From Bradyrhizobium sp. CSS354 (lineage in GTDB: Bacteria; Pseudomonadota; Alphaproteobacteria; Rhizobiales; Xanthobacteraceae), in NCBI RefSeq assembly GCF_029051725.1, contig NZ_JAACFU010000015.1, forward strand, positions 62,001 to 126,000: DNA of 64,000 bases, written 5' to 3'. The translations under genes and the position numbers were made by a program. Below the pieces are notes generated by a model. That model was not told the origin of the DNA and made no database searches. It saw nothing but the letters and a program-made list of their open reading frames with translations. This document shows, in pieces, positions 28,778 through 37,916 of the stretch (within the stretch, counting starts at the first letter, position 1; every line of letters starts with the position of its first letter).

Positions 28778-29707
28778 TCAGCTCAGACTCCCCGCAAAGC
28801 GCTCCGCGAGCTTGTTCTTCTTGAATGCATCCGCCACCCAGTCCACGAAGGCTCTCGTCTTTGCCGGCACCAGCTTGCGCGAGGCATGGTAGATCGAGAT
28901 CGCGCCGGCGTCGCAGTACCAGCGCGGCACGAGGCGCAGCAGCGAACCATTTTCGAGCGCGGGCAGGGTGTCGGCGGTTGCGAGCATGGCGACCCCGAGG
29001 CCCAATAATGCCGCCTCACGCATCGCAGCGGGATCGTTGACCACGATCGCCTCGGAGAGCGAGGCCTGAATTTCCCGACCTGAAACGTCGCGCATCGACC
29101 AGTGCCGAATGCGCCCGGTCTGCAGCGAGCGCATGACGATGCCGTCCAGTGTCGCCAATTCGTCCGGCTTGGTCGGAAATGTTCGTCCCGACATATAGGC
29201 TGGAGACGCCACGGCGACGATGTGTGCCGGCGCAAGTGTTCGGCTCACGAGACCGGGGGACAACTCGAATCCGCCTCCGATTGCGGCGTCGTAGCCTTCA
29301 CCGACGAGATCGACTTGGCGATTCTCGAAGTGCCACTCGGCGCGTACCCGCGGATAACGGGCCAGGAAACCGGGAAGCAGCGGCAGGATATGGCCTATGC
29401 CGAATGTCGGCGGCAGGCTCACCTTGAGAAGGCCAGCCGGCTCATTGCTCCCCGTCGATATCCCAGTAATTGCTGCCTGCAGTCCCTCCAAATTGTCGGC
29501 GATCGCTGCGCGGAACGTCTCCCCGGCCTCCGTCAGAGTCAGCTTTCGCGTGGATCGATGAAACAGCCGGACGCCCAGATTGCGCTCCAGCATCGCGACA
29601 TTGCGGCTGACAGCAGCCGGCGTCACCGAGAGACGCCGACCTGCCTCGGAAAAGCTGCCGCATTCCGCGCTGCGGAGGAAGGATTCCAGATTAGCCAGCG
29701 TTTCCAT
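28778..29707 (-). CDS. LysR-family transcriptional regulator
   Basis: A 309-residue LysR regulator. The HTH is at 1-60 (LESFLRSAECGSFSEAGRRL, TPAAVSRNVAMLERNLG, LFHRSTRKLTLTEAG), followed by the two-lobed effector domain (about 90-300; LLKVSLPPTFG, GFLARYPRVRAEWHFENR). Members of this CrgA/DmlR-like branch control nearby oxidoreductases or efflux. It is divergent from the NAD(P)-binding protein gene at 29836 and probably regulates it. An inverted repeat CCCTCT-N5-AGAGGG lies in the gap. Confidence 0.9.
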   Translation of the reverse strand: METLANLESFLRSAECGSFSEAGRRLSVTPAAVSRNVAMLERNLGVRLFHRSTRKLTLTEAGETFRAAIADNLEGLQAAITGISTGSNEPAGLLKVSLPPTFGIGHILPLLPGFLARYPRVRAEWHFENRQVDLVGEGYDAAIGGGFELSPGLVSRTLAPAHIVAVASPAYMSGRTFPTKPDELATLDGIVMRSLQTGRIRHWSMRDVSGREIQASLSEAIVVNDPAAMREAALLGLGVAMLATADTLPALENGSLLRLVPRWYCDAGAISIYHASRKLVPAKTRAFVDWVADAFKKNKLAERFAGSLS

Positions 29708-29750
29708 CAGCTCATTCGAAAGTAATCGTTGAAAATCTTACTCCCAAGTC

Positions 29751-29767
29751 CCCTCTAATCAAGAGGG
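29751..29767. promoter_or_regulatory. Inverted repeat in the LysR divergent region
   Basis: CCCTCT (29751-29756) and AGAGGG (29762-29767) flank a 5-base spacer between the divergent LysR and oxidoreductase genes, a usual place for a LysR binding site. Confidence 0.4.
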
Positions 29768-29835
29768 AATGGTTGCGCCATTTTGAGGTCACTGATCAGT
29801 CGATCTGATCTCCATACATCTCGGGAGCAACTTCC

Positions 29836-30438
29836 ATGTCCACCATCGGCATTATCGGCGCGGGCAATATCGGCCGCGCCATCGCCCGGGCGTTCGCGCG
29901 TAAGGGCATCGCCACGACCTTGTCTAACAGCCGCGGTCCGGAGAGCTTGACGACGGCTGTGGCCGACATCGGTCGGCTCGTGACCGCCGGCACTCGCGAG
30001 GAGGCGGCCGCCAAGGATATCGTGTTCGTCGCGGTCAACTGGTCGAAGCTGCCTGCCGCGCTTGCGGGCCTGCCGCCGTTCGGCGGCCGCATCGTGGTTG
30101 ATGCCAACAATCCGATCGAGGCGCCGCTATTCAAGCCGGCTGAACTCGGTGGTCGCGCCTCGTCGGAGGTCTTCGCCGATCTGGTGCCCGGAGCGCGGGT
30201 AGTGAAGGCATTCAATCATCTGCTGTCAGAACTCCTCGCAGCTGACCCGACCACCGATGGGGGCAAGCGCGTGCTGTTCTACTCGGGAGATGATGCCGGA
30301 GCTAAGACCGCCATCGGCGCGCTGATCGAACAACTCGGATTCTTCGGCATCGATCTTGGCTCGCTCGCGATCGGCGGAAGGTTGACCCAGTTTCCGGGTG
30401 GCCCGCTTCCCGCGTTGAACCTGGTCAAGTTCGATTGA
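29836..30438 (+). CDS. NAD(P)-binding oxidoreductase, F420-dependent NADP reductase-like
   Basis: A 200-residue Rossmann protein. The dinucleotide-binding GIIGAGNIGRAIARAFARKG opens the sequence and TTLSNSRGPESL suggests NADP preference (Ser/Arg after the second strand). VVDANNPIE, RVVKAFNHLLSELL and the C-terminal LPALNLVKFD are typical of the F420-dependent NADP reductase/DUF-type group. In bacteria without F420 such proteins are usually plain NADPH oxidoreductases. It is divergent from a LysR gene and followed by an NTF2-like protein gene. Confidence 0.8.
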   Translation: MSTIGIIGAGNIGRAIARAFARKGIATTLSNSRGPESLTTAVADIGRLVTAGTREEAAAKDIVFVAVNWSKLPAALAGLPPFGGRIVVDANNPIEAPLFKPAELGGRASSEVFADLVPGARVVKAFNHLLSELLAADPTTDGGKRVLFYSGDDAGAKTAIGALIEQLGFFGIDLGSLAIGGRLTQFPGGPLPALNLVKFD

Positions 30439-30488
30439 TGATCCGTCGCGGATATTCGCCGACGAATGATGTGAAGAAAGGCTGCGAC

Positions 30489-30860
30489 ATGACAACCGGC
30501 AATATCGAATTCGACCATCTGCTTCGTTCAAATCTGGAGCGCGTGTTCAACGAGCGCGACGAGGACAAGCGGCGAGCGGCCATAGCCGAGTTGTTCGTCG
30601 ATGAGCCCGTCATGTACGAGCCGACGAATATCGTCCGCGGGCGGGCAGAAATATCGAGGATCGCGGGAGATCTTTTGAAGCAGTTCGGGCCGACTTTCAG
30701 GTTCGTGCCCGATGGCGCGGCTGTCGGGCATCACGGCTTGGGCCATCTAGCCTGGCACGCCGGGCCCGAGCACGGCCCGACCACCGTGACAGGGGCCGAC
30801 GTGGCTGAAGTCGAAAATGGTAGAATCTCGCGGCTGTGGGTACTTCTCAATACGCCTTGA
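30489..30860 (+). CDS. SnoaL/NTF2-like domain protein
   Basis: A 123-residue protein with the cone-like NTF2/SnoaL pattern: an N-terminal helix pair (LERVFNERDEDKRRAAIAEL), FVDEPVMYEPTNIVRGRAEI, then strands FRFVPDGAAVGHHGLGHLAW and VTGADVAEVENGRISRLWVL. Such proteins can be isomerases, hydrolases or binding proteins; the substrate is not evident. The start at 30489 has GAAAGG upstream. It lies 50 bases after the oxidoreductase gene and is probably co-transcribed with it. Confidence 0.75.
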   Translation: MTTGNIEFDHLLRSNLERVFNERDEDKRRAAIAELFVDEPVMYEPTNIVRGRAEISRIAGDLLKQFGPTFRFVPDGAAVGHHGLGHLAWHAGPEHGPTTVTGADVAEVENGRISRLWVLLNTP

Positions 30861-30881
30861 AAGAAGGTCGCGACGCTGGCG

Positions 30882-31541
30882 CTAGATCTGCGGCTTCGCC
30901 GCGGCGACAGCGCCGCCGTGCCGCCGGCGGTAGACCCACGCCGCTACGCCCAGCAAAATCGCCGCTGCAGCCACAGTCAGAATCCAGATGTGCTTGCCGA
31001 TATGCCCGTGATGCGGCAGCCCGGCATATTCGTGCAGGGCCGACACCGCCAAAACACCCGGCAGCACATGCGCCGGTGCCCAGACCAGGATCGCCGGGAT
31101 GTTGATGGCGTAGAAGCGGGCCGGGGGCATGCCCAGCGCGCCCGCCGTGACCGGGACGAAGGCACGGATCGGCGGCACGAAGCGGGCGAAGAACACCGCC
31201 CAGGTGCCGAAGCGGTGGAAGAAAGTCTCGCTCTGTTCGACCACGCGCGGATAATTGGTCAGCGGCCAGGTGTTGAGGATCTCCCGTTGCTGCCGGTGCC
31301 CGATCCAGTAAGCCGAACCGTCGCCGAGCACTGCGCCGAGCGCCGCCGCCAGCAACACCCATTGCAGCCTGAGCTCGCCGCCCGGGATCAGGGCGCTCAG
31401 CGCCAGGATGATGGTCGAGCCGGGGATCACCGACCCCACCACTGGAACCGCCTCCAGCAGGGCCGCCAGGAACAGGGTCAGATAGGCCAGCCACGCATGG
31501 GCCGAGACGAATGAAATGAGGGGATCGAGAAAGGACGTCAC
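30882..31541 (-). CDS. DedA-family membrane protein
   Basis: A 219-residue DedA/SNARE-associated protein with four to five hydrophobic segments. The family core is clear: LEAVPVVGSVIPGSTIILALSAL near 30-50, GAVLGDGSAYWIGHRQQ, and FFARFVPPIRAFVPVTAGALGMPPARFY with the conserved FxRxxPxxR. DedA proteins are thought to move or scramble lipid carriers and support envelope stability. I use the GTG at 31541 (VTSFLDPLISFV) because it begins at the conserved part; an ATG at 31586 would add 15 residues. Confidence 0.88.
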   Translation of the reverse strand: MTSFLDPLISFVSAHAWLAYLTLFLAALLEAVPVVGSVIPGSTIILALSALIPGGELRLQWVLLAAALGAVLGDGSAYWIGHRQQREILNTWPLTNYPRVVEQSETFFHRFGTWAVFFARFVPPIRAFVPVTAGALGMPPARFYAINIPAILVWAPAHVLPGVLAVSALHEYAGLPHHGHIGKHIWILTVAAAAILLGVAAWVYRRRHGGAVAAAKPQI

Positions 31542-31849
31542 ATCGTCTCTATGGTGGGATTGGGTCTCGGGGTTCGGACCCTGCATTCGGACCCTACATA
31601 AGTAACGAGCGGCGGTAAAAGTGCCACCCGCGTGGGCAGGACGTGCCTTCCGCACGAAATTCAGGCGTGATTCGCAGGGCAGCCTTCCAAAAATCGCGTT
31701 CCTTGCCTATCTAAATGAAAAGACAACGGAACTTTGATTGGGGGGCGGGCTTCTGCCCGCACGTTGTCTCTGATAGGTTCGCAACAGCACCCAGCCGCAG
31801 CCAACGTGCAATAACTGGTCTCGGGATCGCCCGGGACCTCGGAGGATTG
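31542..31849. other. Intergenic region between the divergent DedA and cobS genes
   Basis: About 300 bases without a gene. A GCGGGCTTCTGCCCGC hairpin lies near 31746-31761. I looked for cobalamin riboswitch features before cobS and found no recognisable B12 box. Promoters for both genes should be here. Confidence 0.5.
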
Positions 31850-32848
31850 ATGACGACCGCCGCGATGTCCAAAGTTGAGGAAGTTTCCGGTTTGCCCGAC
31901 ATGAAGGTGTCGGTGCGCCAGGTGTTCGGGATCGACAGCGATCTCGAAGTCCCCGCTTATTCCGAAGTCGATCCTCACGTCCCCGAAGTCGATTCCGATT
32001 ACCGCTTCGATCGCGCCACCACGCTCGCCATTCTGGCCGGCTTCGCCCACAACCGCCGCGTCATGGTCACGGGCTATCACGGCACCGGCAAATCCACCCA
32101 TATCGAGCAGGTCGCCGCGCGGCTGAACTGGCCCTGCGTGCGCGTCAACCTCGACAGCCACATCAGCCGTATCGACCTCGTCGGCAAGGACTCGATCGTG
32201 GTCCGCGACGGCAAGCAGGTCACCGAATTCCGCGACGGCATCCTGCCCTGGGCGCTCCAGCATAATGTCGCGCTGGTGTTCGATGAATACGACGCCGGCC
32301 GTCCGGACGTGATGTTCGTGATCCAGCGCGTGCTGGAAGTCTCCGGCCGCCTGACGCTGCTCGACCAGAACAAGGTGATCAAGCCGCATCCGGCATTCCG
32401 CATGTTCTCGACCGCCAACACCGTCGGCCTCGGCGACACCTCGGGCCTCTATCATGGTACCCAGCAGATCAACCAGGGCCAGATGGACCGCTGGTCGATC
32501 GTCACCACGCTGAACTATCTCAGCCATGACGAGGAAGTGGAGATCGTGCTGGCCAAGGCCAAGCACTATCGCACCACGGAGGGCCGCGACATCGTCAACA
32601 AGATGGTTCGCCTCGCCGATCTCACCCGCAACGCCTTCGCCAATGGCGATCTGTCGACGGTGATGAGCCCGCGCACGGTGATCACCTGGGCCGAGAACGC
32701 CGACATCTTCGGCGACATCGGATTTGCGTTCCGGGTCACCTTCCTCAACAAGTGCGACGAGCTCGAACGTCCCCTCGTCGCCGAGTTCTACCAGCGCTGC
32801 TTCAACGCGGAGCTGCCGGAATCGGCGGTGAACGTGGCGCTCAGCTGA
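31850..32848 (+). CDS. cobS: Cobaltochelatase subunit CobS
   Basis: A 332-residue AAA+ ATPase. With CobT and CobN it inserts cobalt into hydrogenobyrinic acid diamide in the aerobic cobalamin pathway. Walker A is GYHGTGKST, Walker B lies in VALVFDEYDAG, and RMFSTANTVGLGDTSG carries sensor-type residues. The N-terminal SVRQVFGIDSDLEVPAYSE is typical of CobS. The ATG at 31850 follows GGAGG; the open frame from 31715 is intergenic. cobT follows after 186 bases that contain a repeat. cobN is not in this window. Confidence 0.95.
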   Translation: MTTAAMSKVEEVSGLPDMKVSVRQVFGIDSDLEVPAYSEVDPHVPEVDSDYRFDRATTLAILAGFAHNRRVMVTGYHGTGKSTHIEQVAARLNWPCVRVNLDSHISRIDLVGKDSIVVRDGKQVTEFRDGILPWALQHNVALVFDEYDAGRPDVMFVIQRVLEVSGRLTLLDQNKVIKPHPAFRMFSTANTVGLGDTSGLYHGTQQINQGQMDRWSIVTTLNYLSHDEEVEIVLAKAKHYRTTEGRDIVNKMVRLADLTRNAFANGDLSTVMSPRTVITWAENADIFGDIGFAFRVTFLNKCDELERPLVAEFYQRCFNAELPESAVNVALS

Positions 32849-32858
32849 GGTTTGAGAT

Positions 32859-33023
32859 GTCGTCCCGGACAAGCGAACTCCTGGCGGCGCGAAGCGCCGT
32901 CTGGAGGAAGCGCAGATCCGGGACCCATAACCACGGGGCGTGGTTGTTGCGAAGATCGGGGCCGTCAGTGTGCTCAATAACTGCATGCGGTGGTTATGGG
33001 TCCTGGCCTTCGCCAGGACGACG
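32859..33023. repeat. GTCGTCCxGG palindromic repeat between cobS and cobT
   Basis: Left arm GTCGTCCCGGACAAGCGAAC and right arm GGTTATGGGTCCTGGCCTTC then GCCAGGACGACG, with ATCCGGGACCCATAACC in the middle. Same family as the elements at 37272 and 38551. It occupies almost the whole gap of what should be one operon. Confidence 0.75.
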
Positions 33024-33034
33024 GTGAGATCGAG

Positions 33035-34939
33035 ATGAGCACCACCTCCAACTCCAAATTCCGCAACACCAAGGAAGCTCCGACCGAGCCGTTCAAGCGC
33101 TCGGTGGCCTCCTGCCTGAAGGCGATCGCCAAGGCGCCCGAGCTCGATGTCAGCTTCGCCGCCGAGCGCCCCGGGCTCGCACCGGGCAAGGCGCGGCTGC
33201 CCGAGCCCGCGCGAAAGATGACCAGGCGTGATGCCGCGATCGTGCGCGGCCATGCCGATTCGATCGCGCTCAAGCTCGCCTGTCACGATCCAAAACTGCA
33301 TCGCAAGCTGATGCCGGGCAATCCGCAGGCGCGCGGCGTGTTCGAGGCGGTGGAGCAGGCCCGTGTCGAGGCGATCGGCGCGCGGCGCATGGCGGGCGTT
33401 GCGAAAAACCTCACCGCGATGCTCGACGACCATTTCCATCGCGGCAAGTTCGACGAGATCACCGATCGCGCCGACGCGCCGCTCGCCGACGCGCTGGCGA
33501 TGCTGGTGCGCGAACGCCTGACCGGCATGGCGCCGCCGGCGGCCGCCAAGAAGATGGTCGATCTCTGGCGTCCCATCCTCGAAGACAAGATCGGCAGGCG
33601 CCTCGACCGGCTCGACACCGTGGTCGAGGACCAGACCAGGTTCGGCGATGCCGTGCATGATCTCCTGACGGCGCTCGAGATCGGCGACGAGCGCAGCGCC
33701 GACAGCGAAGACAATGACGAGAACGACGAGAACCAGGACGGCGACAACGATCAGTCCGGCGCCGAGGGCTCGCCCGATTCCGACGCCGCGCAGGAGATGA
33801 GCGCCGACCAGGCCCAGGCATCGAGCGAGGAGATGAGCGAGAGCGCGATGGAAAGCGCGCAGGCTTCGACCTCCGACACCTTCGACGACGGCGAGCTCGG
33901 CGACGACGAGACGCCGGGCGAGGCGACGCGGCCGAATTCGCACGGCAAGAACGAGCCGCGCGGGCCGGAATATCACGCCTTCGCGCCGAAGTTCGACGAG
34001 GTCATCGCCGCCGAGGATCTCTGCGACCATGACGAGCTGGAGCGCCTGCGCGCCTATCTCGACAAGCAGCTCGCGCATCTGCAGGGCATCGTCGCCCGGC
34101 TCGCCAACCGCCTCCAGCGGCGCTTGATGGCGCAGCAGAACCGCGCCTGGGAGTTCGATCTCGAAGAGGGCATTCTGGACCCCGCGCGGCTGTCGCGCGT
34201 GGTGACCGATCCCTATCACCCGCTGTCCTTCATGCACGAGAAGGAGGCGACGTTCCGCGACACCGTGGTGACGCTGCTGCTCGACAATTCCGGCTCGATG
34301 CGCGGGCGCCCGATCACGGTCGCTGCGACCTGCGCCGACATCCTCGCCCGCACGCTGGAGCGTTGCGGCGTCAAGGTCGAGATTCTCGGCTTCACCACGC
34401 GCGCCTGGAAGGGCGGGCAATCGCGCGAGGCGTGGCTTGCCGCCGGCAAGCCGGCCAGTCCCGGCCGCCTCAACGATCTCCGCCACATCATCTACAAGTC
34501 GGCGGATGCCCCGTGGCGTCGCGCGCGTAAGAATCTCGGCCTGATGATGCGCGAGGGGCTGCTGAAAGAGAACATCGACGGCGAGGCGCTGGATTGGGCG
34601 CACAAGCGCCTGCTCGGCCGGCCCGAGCAGCGCAAGATCCTGATGATGATCTCGGACGGCGCGCCGGTCGACGATTCCACCCTGTCGGTCAATCCCGGCA
34701 ACTATCTCGAGCGGCACCTGCGCCACATCATCGAGGAGATCGAGACCCGCTCGCCGGTCGAGCTGATCGCGATCGGCATCGGCCATGACGTGACGCGCTA
34801 TTATCGCCGCGCGGTGACGATCGTGGACGCCGAAGAGCTCGGCGGCGCCATCACCGAAAAACTCGCCGAACTCTTCAGCGAGACCAATACCGCGCCGACG
34901 CAGCCGGCCGGTCGCCCGCGACGCAAACTGCATTCGTGA
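33035..34939 (+). CDS. cobT: Cobaltochelatase subunit CobT
   Basis: A 634-residue CobT. The N-terminal region (FKRSVASCLKAIAKAPELDVSF) and a long acidic middle (about 215-310, rich in Asp, Glu, Ser and Gln) lead into a C-terminal VWA domain whose metal site is LLLDNSGSMRG near 425, with ILMMISDGAPVDDST completing it. CobT and CobS form the ATPase ring that drives CobN. The GAG-rich region before the ATG at 33035 serves as ribosome binding site. The stop overlaps the next gene as GTGA. Confidence 0.95.
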   Translation: MSTTSNSKFRNTKEAPTEPFKRSVASCLKAIAKAPELDVSFAAERPGLAPGKARLPEPARKMTRRDAAIVRGHADSIALKLACHDPKLHRKLMPGNPQARGVFEAVEQARVEAIGARRMAGVAKNLTAMLDDHFHRGKFDEITDRADAPLADALAMLVRERLTGMAPPAAAKKMVDLWRPILEDKIGRRLDRLDTVVEDQTRFGDAVHDLLTALEIGDERSADSEDNDENDENQDGDNDQSGAEGSPDSDAAQEMSADQAQASSEEMSESAMESAQASTSDTFDDGELGDDETPGEATRPNSHGKNEPRGPEYHAFAPKFDEVIAAEDLCDHDELERLRAYLDKQLAHLQGIVARLANRLQRRLMAQQNRAWEFDLEEGILDPARLSRVVTDPYHPLSFMHEKEATFRDTVVTLLLDNSGSMRGRPITVAATCADILARTLERCGVKVEILGFTTRAWKGGQSREAWLAAGKPASPGRLNDLRHIIYKSADAPWRRARKNLGLMMREGLLKENIDGEALDWAHKRLLGRPEQRKILMMISDGAPVDDSTLSVNPGNYLERHLRHIIEEIETRSPVELIAIGIGHDVTRYYRRAVTIVDAEELGGAITEKLAELFSETNTAPTQPAGRPRRKLHS

Positions 34940-35997
34940 GCAACCATCGATCCCGCCGCAGCTTTATCGGCCACGCGGCGGCGGGATTTTCCACTCTCGC
35001 ACTGTCTCGCCTGGCGCAGGCGCAGCCCGCGCCGAAGCCGGCGCTCATCGAGCACGCCGTCGCAGCCCCTGTCGGCATCGAGGTCAACGCGCGGCCGATC
35101 CCAAATTTCGAGCCGCGCGACCGCGCGCGCACGCGCTTTGGTTCGCTGGACTATCGCGGCGGCCTGGTGCTGACTTCGCCGCATCGCGGTTTCGGCGGCC
35201 TGTCCGGCTTCCGCTTCCTCGACAGCAAAGGCGAGCGCTTCCTCGCGATGTCCGACCAGGGCACCTGGTTCACCGGCCGCATCCGTTATTCCGGGCGGAG
35301 CATGACGGGTCTCGACGACGTCGAGGCCGCTCCGGTGCTCAATGCGCAGGGGCGGCCGATCACGGAGAAGCGGCTGTGGTACGATACCGAGGCGCTCGCA
35401 CGCGACGGCGACCTCGTCTATGTCGGGCTCGAGCGCGTCAACCAGATCATGCGGTTCGATTTTTCAAAGGGCGGCACTCGCGCCCGCGGCGAGGTGCTGC
35501 CGACGCCGCCGGGGTTGCGGAAACTGCCCTACAACAAGGGTCTCGAGGCGCTGGTGTTCGTCCCCAAGGGGCAGCCGCTCGCGGGGACCTTGATCGCGCT
35601 GTCGGAAGGCGGCTTCGACGCCGACGGCAATCTGATCGGATTTTTGCTCGGCGGCCCGACGCCCGGCCAGTTCAGCGTTCGCCGCACCGACCAGCAGCTC
35701 ATCAGCGACGCCGTGCTGCTGCCCTCGGGCGATCTCCTGATTCTCGAACGCAAATTCTCCTGGTTCACCGGCGTCGATATTCGCATCCGCGCGATTCCCC
35801 TGAAATCGATTGCGCCGGGCGCATTGGTCGACGGCCCCGTGCTGTTCAAGGCCGATCTCGGCCACGAGATCGACAACATGGAAGGCGTCGACGCCCATTT
35901 CACGCCCGAGGGCGAGACCGTGCTGACGCTGGTGTCCGACGACAATTTCTCGATGCTCCAGCGCACCCTGCTGCTGCAGTTCGCGCTGGTGGAATAG
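34936..35997 (+). CDS. Esterase-like activity of phytase family protein, exported
   Basis: A 353-residue protein starting with GTG that overlaps the cobT stop. The N-terminus SRRSFIGHAAAGFSTLALS followed by AQA looks like a twin-arginine signal. The mature part has repeated beta-propeller-like strands: GGLVLTSPHRGFGGLSGFRF, FLAMSDQGTWFTGRI, NKGLEALVFVPKG and a late DNMEGVDAHF. It fits the phytase-like esterase family (PF13449 type). Substrate unknown. Coupling to cobT is by position only; no link to cobalamin is implied. Confidence 0.82.
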   Translation: MSNHRSRRSFIGHAAAGFSTLALSRLAQAQPAPKPALIEHAVAAPVGIEVNARPIPNFEPRDRARTRFGSLDYRGGLVLTSPHRGFGGLSGFRFLDSKGERFLAMSDQGTWFTGRIRYSGRSMTGLDDVEAAPVLNAQGRPITEKRLWYDTEALARDGDLVYVGLERVNQIMRFDFSKGGTRARGEVLPTPPGLRKLPYNKGLEALVFVPKGQPLAGTLIALSEGGFDADGNLIGFLLGGPTPGQFSVRRTDQQLISDAVLLPSGDLLILERKFSWFTGVDIRIRAIPLKSIAPGALVDGPVLFKADLGHEIDNMEGVDAHFTPEGETVLTLVSDDNFSMLQRTLLLQFALVE

Positions 35998-36118
35998 CCG
36001 CAATGCATCCTCCGCCAGCCGCCATGCCCGCGGCGCGGCTGGCAATCGGCGCATCGCTCACTACACTCTCTCCATCTCGCGCCCCCCATCCCCCGCCTCC
36101 ATCCCCGGAACTCCCCGC

Positions 36119-37231
36119 ATGAGCGCCCTGTTTTCCCCGATCAAGCTGCGCGGCCTGAATTTGAAGAACCGCATCGTGGTGTCGCCGATGTGCCAATATT
36201 CGGCCGAGGACGGCGTCCCCACCGACTGGCACTTCACCCACATCAACAATCTCAGCCTGTCGGGCGCGGCGATGTTCTGCATCGAGGCGACCCATGTCGA
36301 GGCGATCGGCCGCATCACGCCGGGCTGCCTCGGGCTCTACAGCGATGCCGCCGAGGCCGCGCTGAAGCAGATCCTCACCTCGGTGCGGAAACATTCCTCG
36401 ACAGCGGTGGCGATGCAGCTCGCGCATGCGGGCCGCAAAGCCAGCAGCGCGCGGCCCTGGGACGGCGGCCAGCTGATCCCGCAGAGCGAGGGCGGCTGGC
36501 AGACCGTGGCGCCGTCCGCACTGCCGCACAAGGAGGGCGAAGCTGCGCCGCTGGCACTCGACGCCGCCGGCCTCAAGCGCATCCGCGAGGCCTTCGTCGA
36601 TGCGGCGAAGCGCGCTGATCGGATCGGCATCGACGCGATCGAGCTGCACGGCGCGCACGGCTATCTCCTGCATCAATTCCTGTCGCCGATCTCGAACAAG
36701 CGCACCGACGAATATGGCGGCTCGCTCGAGAACCGCATGCGCTTCCCGCTGGAAGTCTACGACGCGGTCCGCGCGGTGTTTCCGCACGACAAGCCGGTCG
36801 GCATGCGGGTGTCGTCGACCGACTGGGTCGAGGGCGGCTGGGACCTGGCGCAGACCATCGCATTTGCCAACGCGCTGAAGGCGCGCGGCGTCGACTGGAT
36901 CGATGCCTCCTCCGGCGGCGTTTCGCCGCTGCAGAAGATCGCGCTCGGCCCCGGCTACCAGGTGCAGTTTGCAGAAGCCATCAAGCGCGAGACGGGTTTG
37001 CCCACCATCGCCGTCGGCTTGATCACGGAGCCGAAGCAGGCCGAAGACATCGTCGCCTCCGGCAAGGCCGACATGGTCGCGCTCGCCCGCGGCTTGCTCT
37101 ACGATCCCCGCTGGGCCTGGCACGCCGCAGCCGAACTCGGCGGCGAGGTCGAAGCCCCGCCGCAATATTGGCGCTCGCAGCCCTCCACGCAGAAGGCGCT
37201 GTTCGGCAAGACGACGTTCGGGGCGCGGTGA
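36119..37231 (+). CDS. NADH:flavin oxidoreductase / Old Yellow Enzyme (YqjM-like)
   Basis: A 370-residue FMN-dependent ene-reductase-type TIM barrel. FSPIKLRGLNLKNRIVVSPM with CQY (the flavin-tuning cysteine of YqjM-like enzymes), MQLAHAGRKAS, the catalytic region ELHGAHGYLLHQFLSPISNK with His...His, RTDEYGGSLENRMRFPLEV and VALARGLLYDPRW are all present. These enzymes reduce activated C=C bonds with NADPH, often in detoxification. No pathway neighbours. A palindromic repeat follows the stop. Confidence 0.92.
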   Translation: MSALFSPIKLRGLNLKNRIVVSPMCQYSAEDGVPTDWHFTHINNLSLSGAAMFCIEATHVEAIGRITPGCLGLYSDAAEAALKQILTSVRKHSSTAVAMQLAHAGRKASSARPWDGGQLIPQSEGGWQTVAPSALPHKEGEAAPLALDAAGLKRIREAFVDAAKRADRIGIDAIELHGAHGYLLHQFLSPISNKRTDEYGGSLENRMRFPLEVYDAVRAVFPHDKPVGMRVSSTDWVEGGWDLAQTIAFANALKARGVDWIDASSGGVSPLQKIALGPGYQVQFAEAIKRETGLPTIAVGLITEPKQAEDIVASGKADMVALARGLLYDPRWAWHAAAELGGEVEAPPQYWRSQPSTQKALFGKTTFGAR

Positions 37232-37271
37232 GGGGGCGAGTGTGGCGCGAGGACCGCGCCACATTTACAGT

Positions 37272-37393
37272 GTCGTCCCGGCGAAGGCCGGGACCCATAC
37301 GCCGAGGCCGCGGTGACAGCGCAAGAAGGTCATTGCTTGTCTTCGCCAAACCGAATTCGGTGGTTATGGGTCCCGGCCTTCGCCGGGACGACG
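37272..37393. repeat. GTCGTCCCGGCGAAGGCC palindromic repeat
   Basis: Left arm GTCGTCCCGGCGAAGGCCGG and right arm CCGGCCTTCGCCGGGACGAC, with GGGACCCATAC and GGTTATGGGTCC inside the arms and a central part of about 55 bases. Family mates lie at 32859 and 38551, and half copies at 19243 and 41343. Confidence 0.8.
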
Positions 37394-37501
37394 ATGAGGG
37401 GACGCAACGCCCACCTCACGCATCCGTAAATCCCCTCACCTTCCACCTCCGCCAAATCTGGCCTAACCTCGCGCGCGTTCAACGCCTCACGGAGGCCCGC
37501 C

Positions 37502-37909
37502 ATGCGGTTTCGTATCCGGAAAGCTGCCCACGTCATCGAGCGCGTGGGTCTTGCGATGGCGGGCGCGGCGTGCGGGTTGTTCGTCGGCGCTTATGTGGGA
37601 TCTGCAATTCCCGCGCTCACCACCGAAGGCTTCCTGCTGCTGATGATGGTGCTGGGCTTCGTCGGCTTCTATCTCGGCATCGACACGCCGCAGCTGCCCT
37701 TCGACGAGGCCCACGGCGACATCGACGCCGCGGAGCTGTTGAGCTCCGCCGGCACGCTCTGCGCCACGTTCACCGCGCTCGCCTCCGTAGCCATCATCGT
37801 GCTCCGCCTCGAGCCGCATATCGCCTGGAGCTGGTTCGCTTTGTTCGGCTGGATCGCGGGCGTGGCGATGCAGATCGTCGCGGGGGCGAAGGCGCGGATG
37901 CGGACGTAG
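37502..37909 (+). CDS. Conserved four-helix membrane protein of unknown function
   Basis: A 135-residue protein with four hydrophobic segments at about 15-38, 43-60, 79-101 and 107-129, separated by a short acidic loop (DTPQLPFDEAHGDIDAAEL). The basic N-terminus (MRFRIRKAAH) suggests the start is inside the cell. I recognise no family or catalytic motif. It stands between two intergenic repeats. Its coding reality is supported by regular codon use and by the hydrophobic pattern. Confidence 0.7.
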   Translation: MRFRIRKAAHVIERVGLAMAGAACGLFVGAYVGSAIPALTTEGFLLLMMVLGFVGFYLGIDTPQLPFDEAHGDIDAAELLSSAGTLCATFTALASVAIIVLRLEPHIAWSWFALFGWIAGVAMQIVAGAKARMRT

Positions 37910-37916
37910 GCTTCTT

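Noticed and set aside
31587..31849. Cobalamin riboswitch before cobS
   Set aside because: Cobalamin genes often have one, but no B12-box-like sequence or matching stems were found; only a simple GCGGGC hairpin is present.
31661..34933. A 1090-codon open frame antisense to cobS-cobT
   Set aside because: It lies opposite two certain genes and crosses an intergenic repeat. The translation is biased in composition and matches no family.
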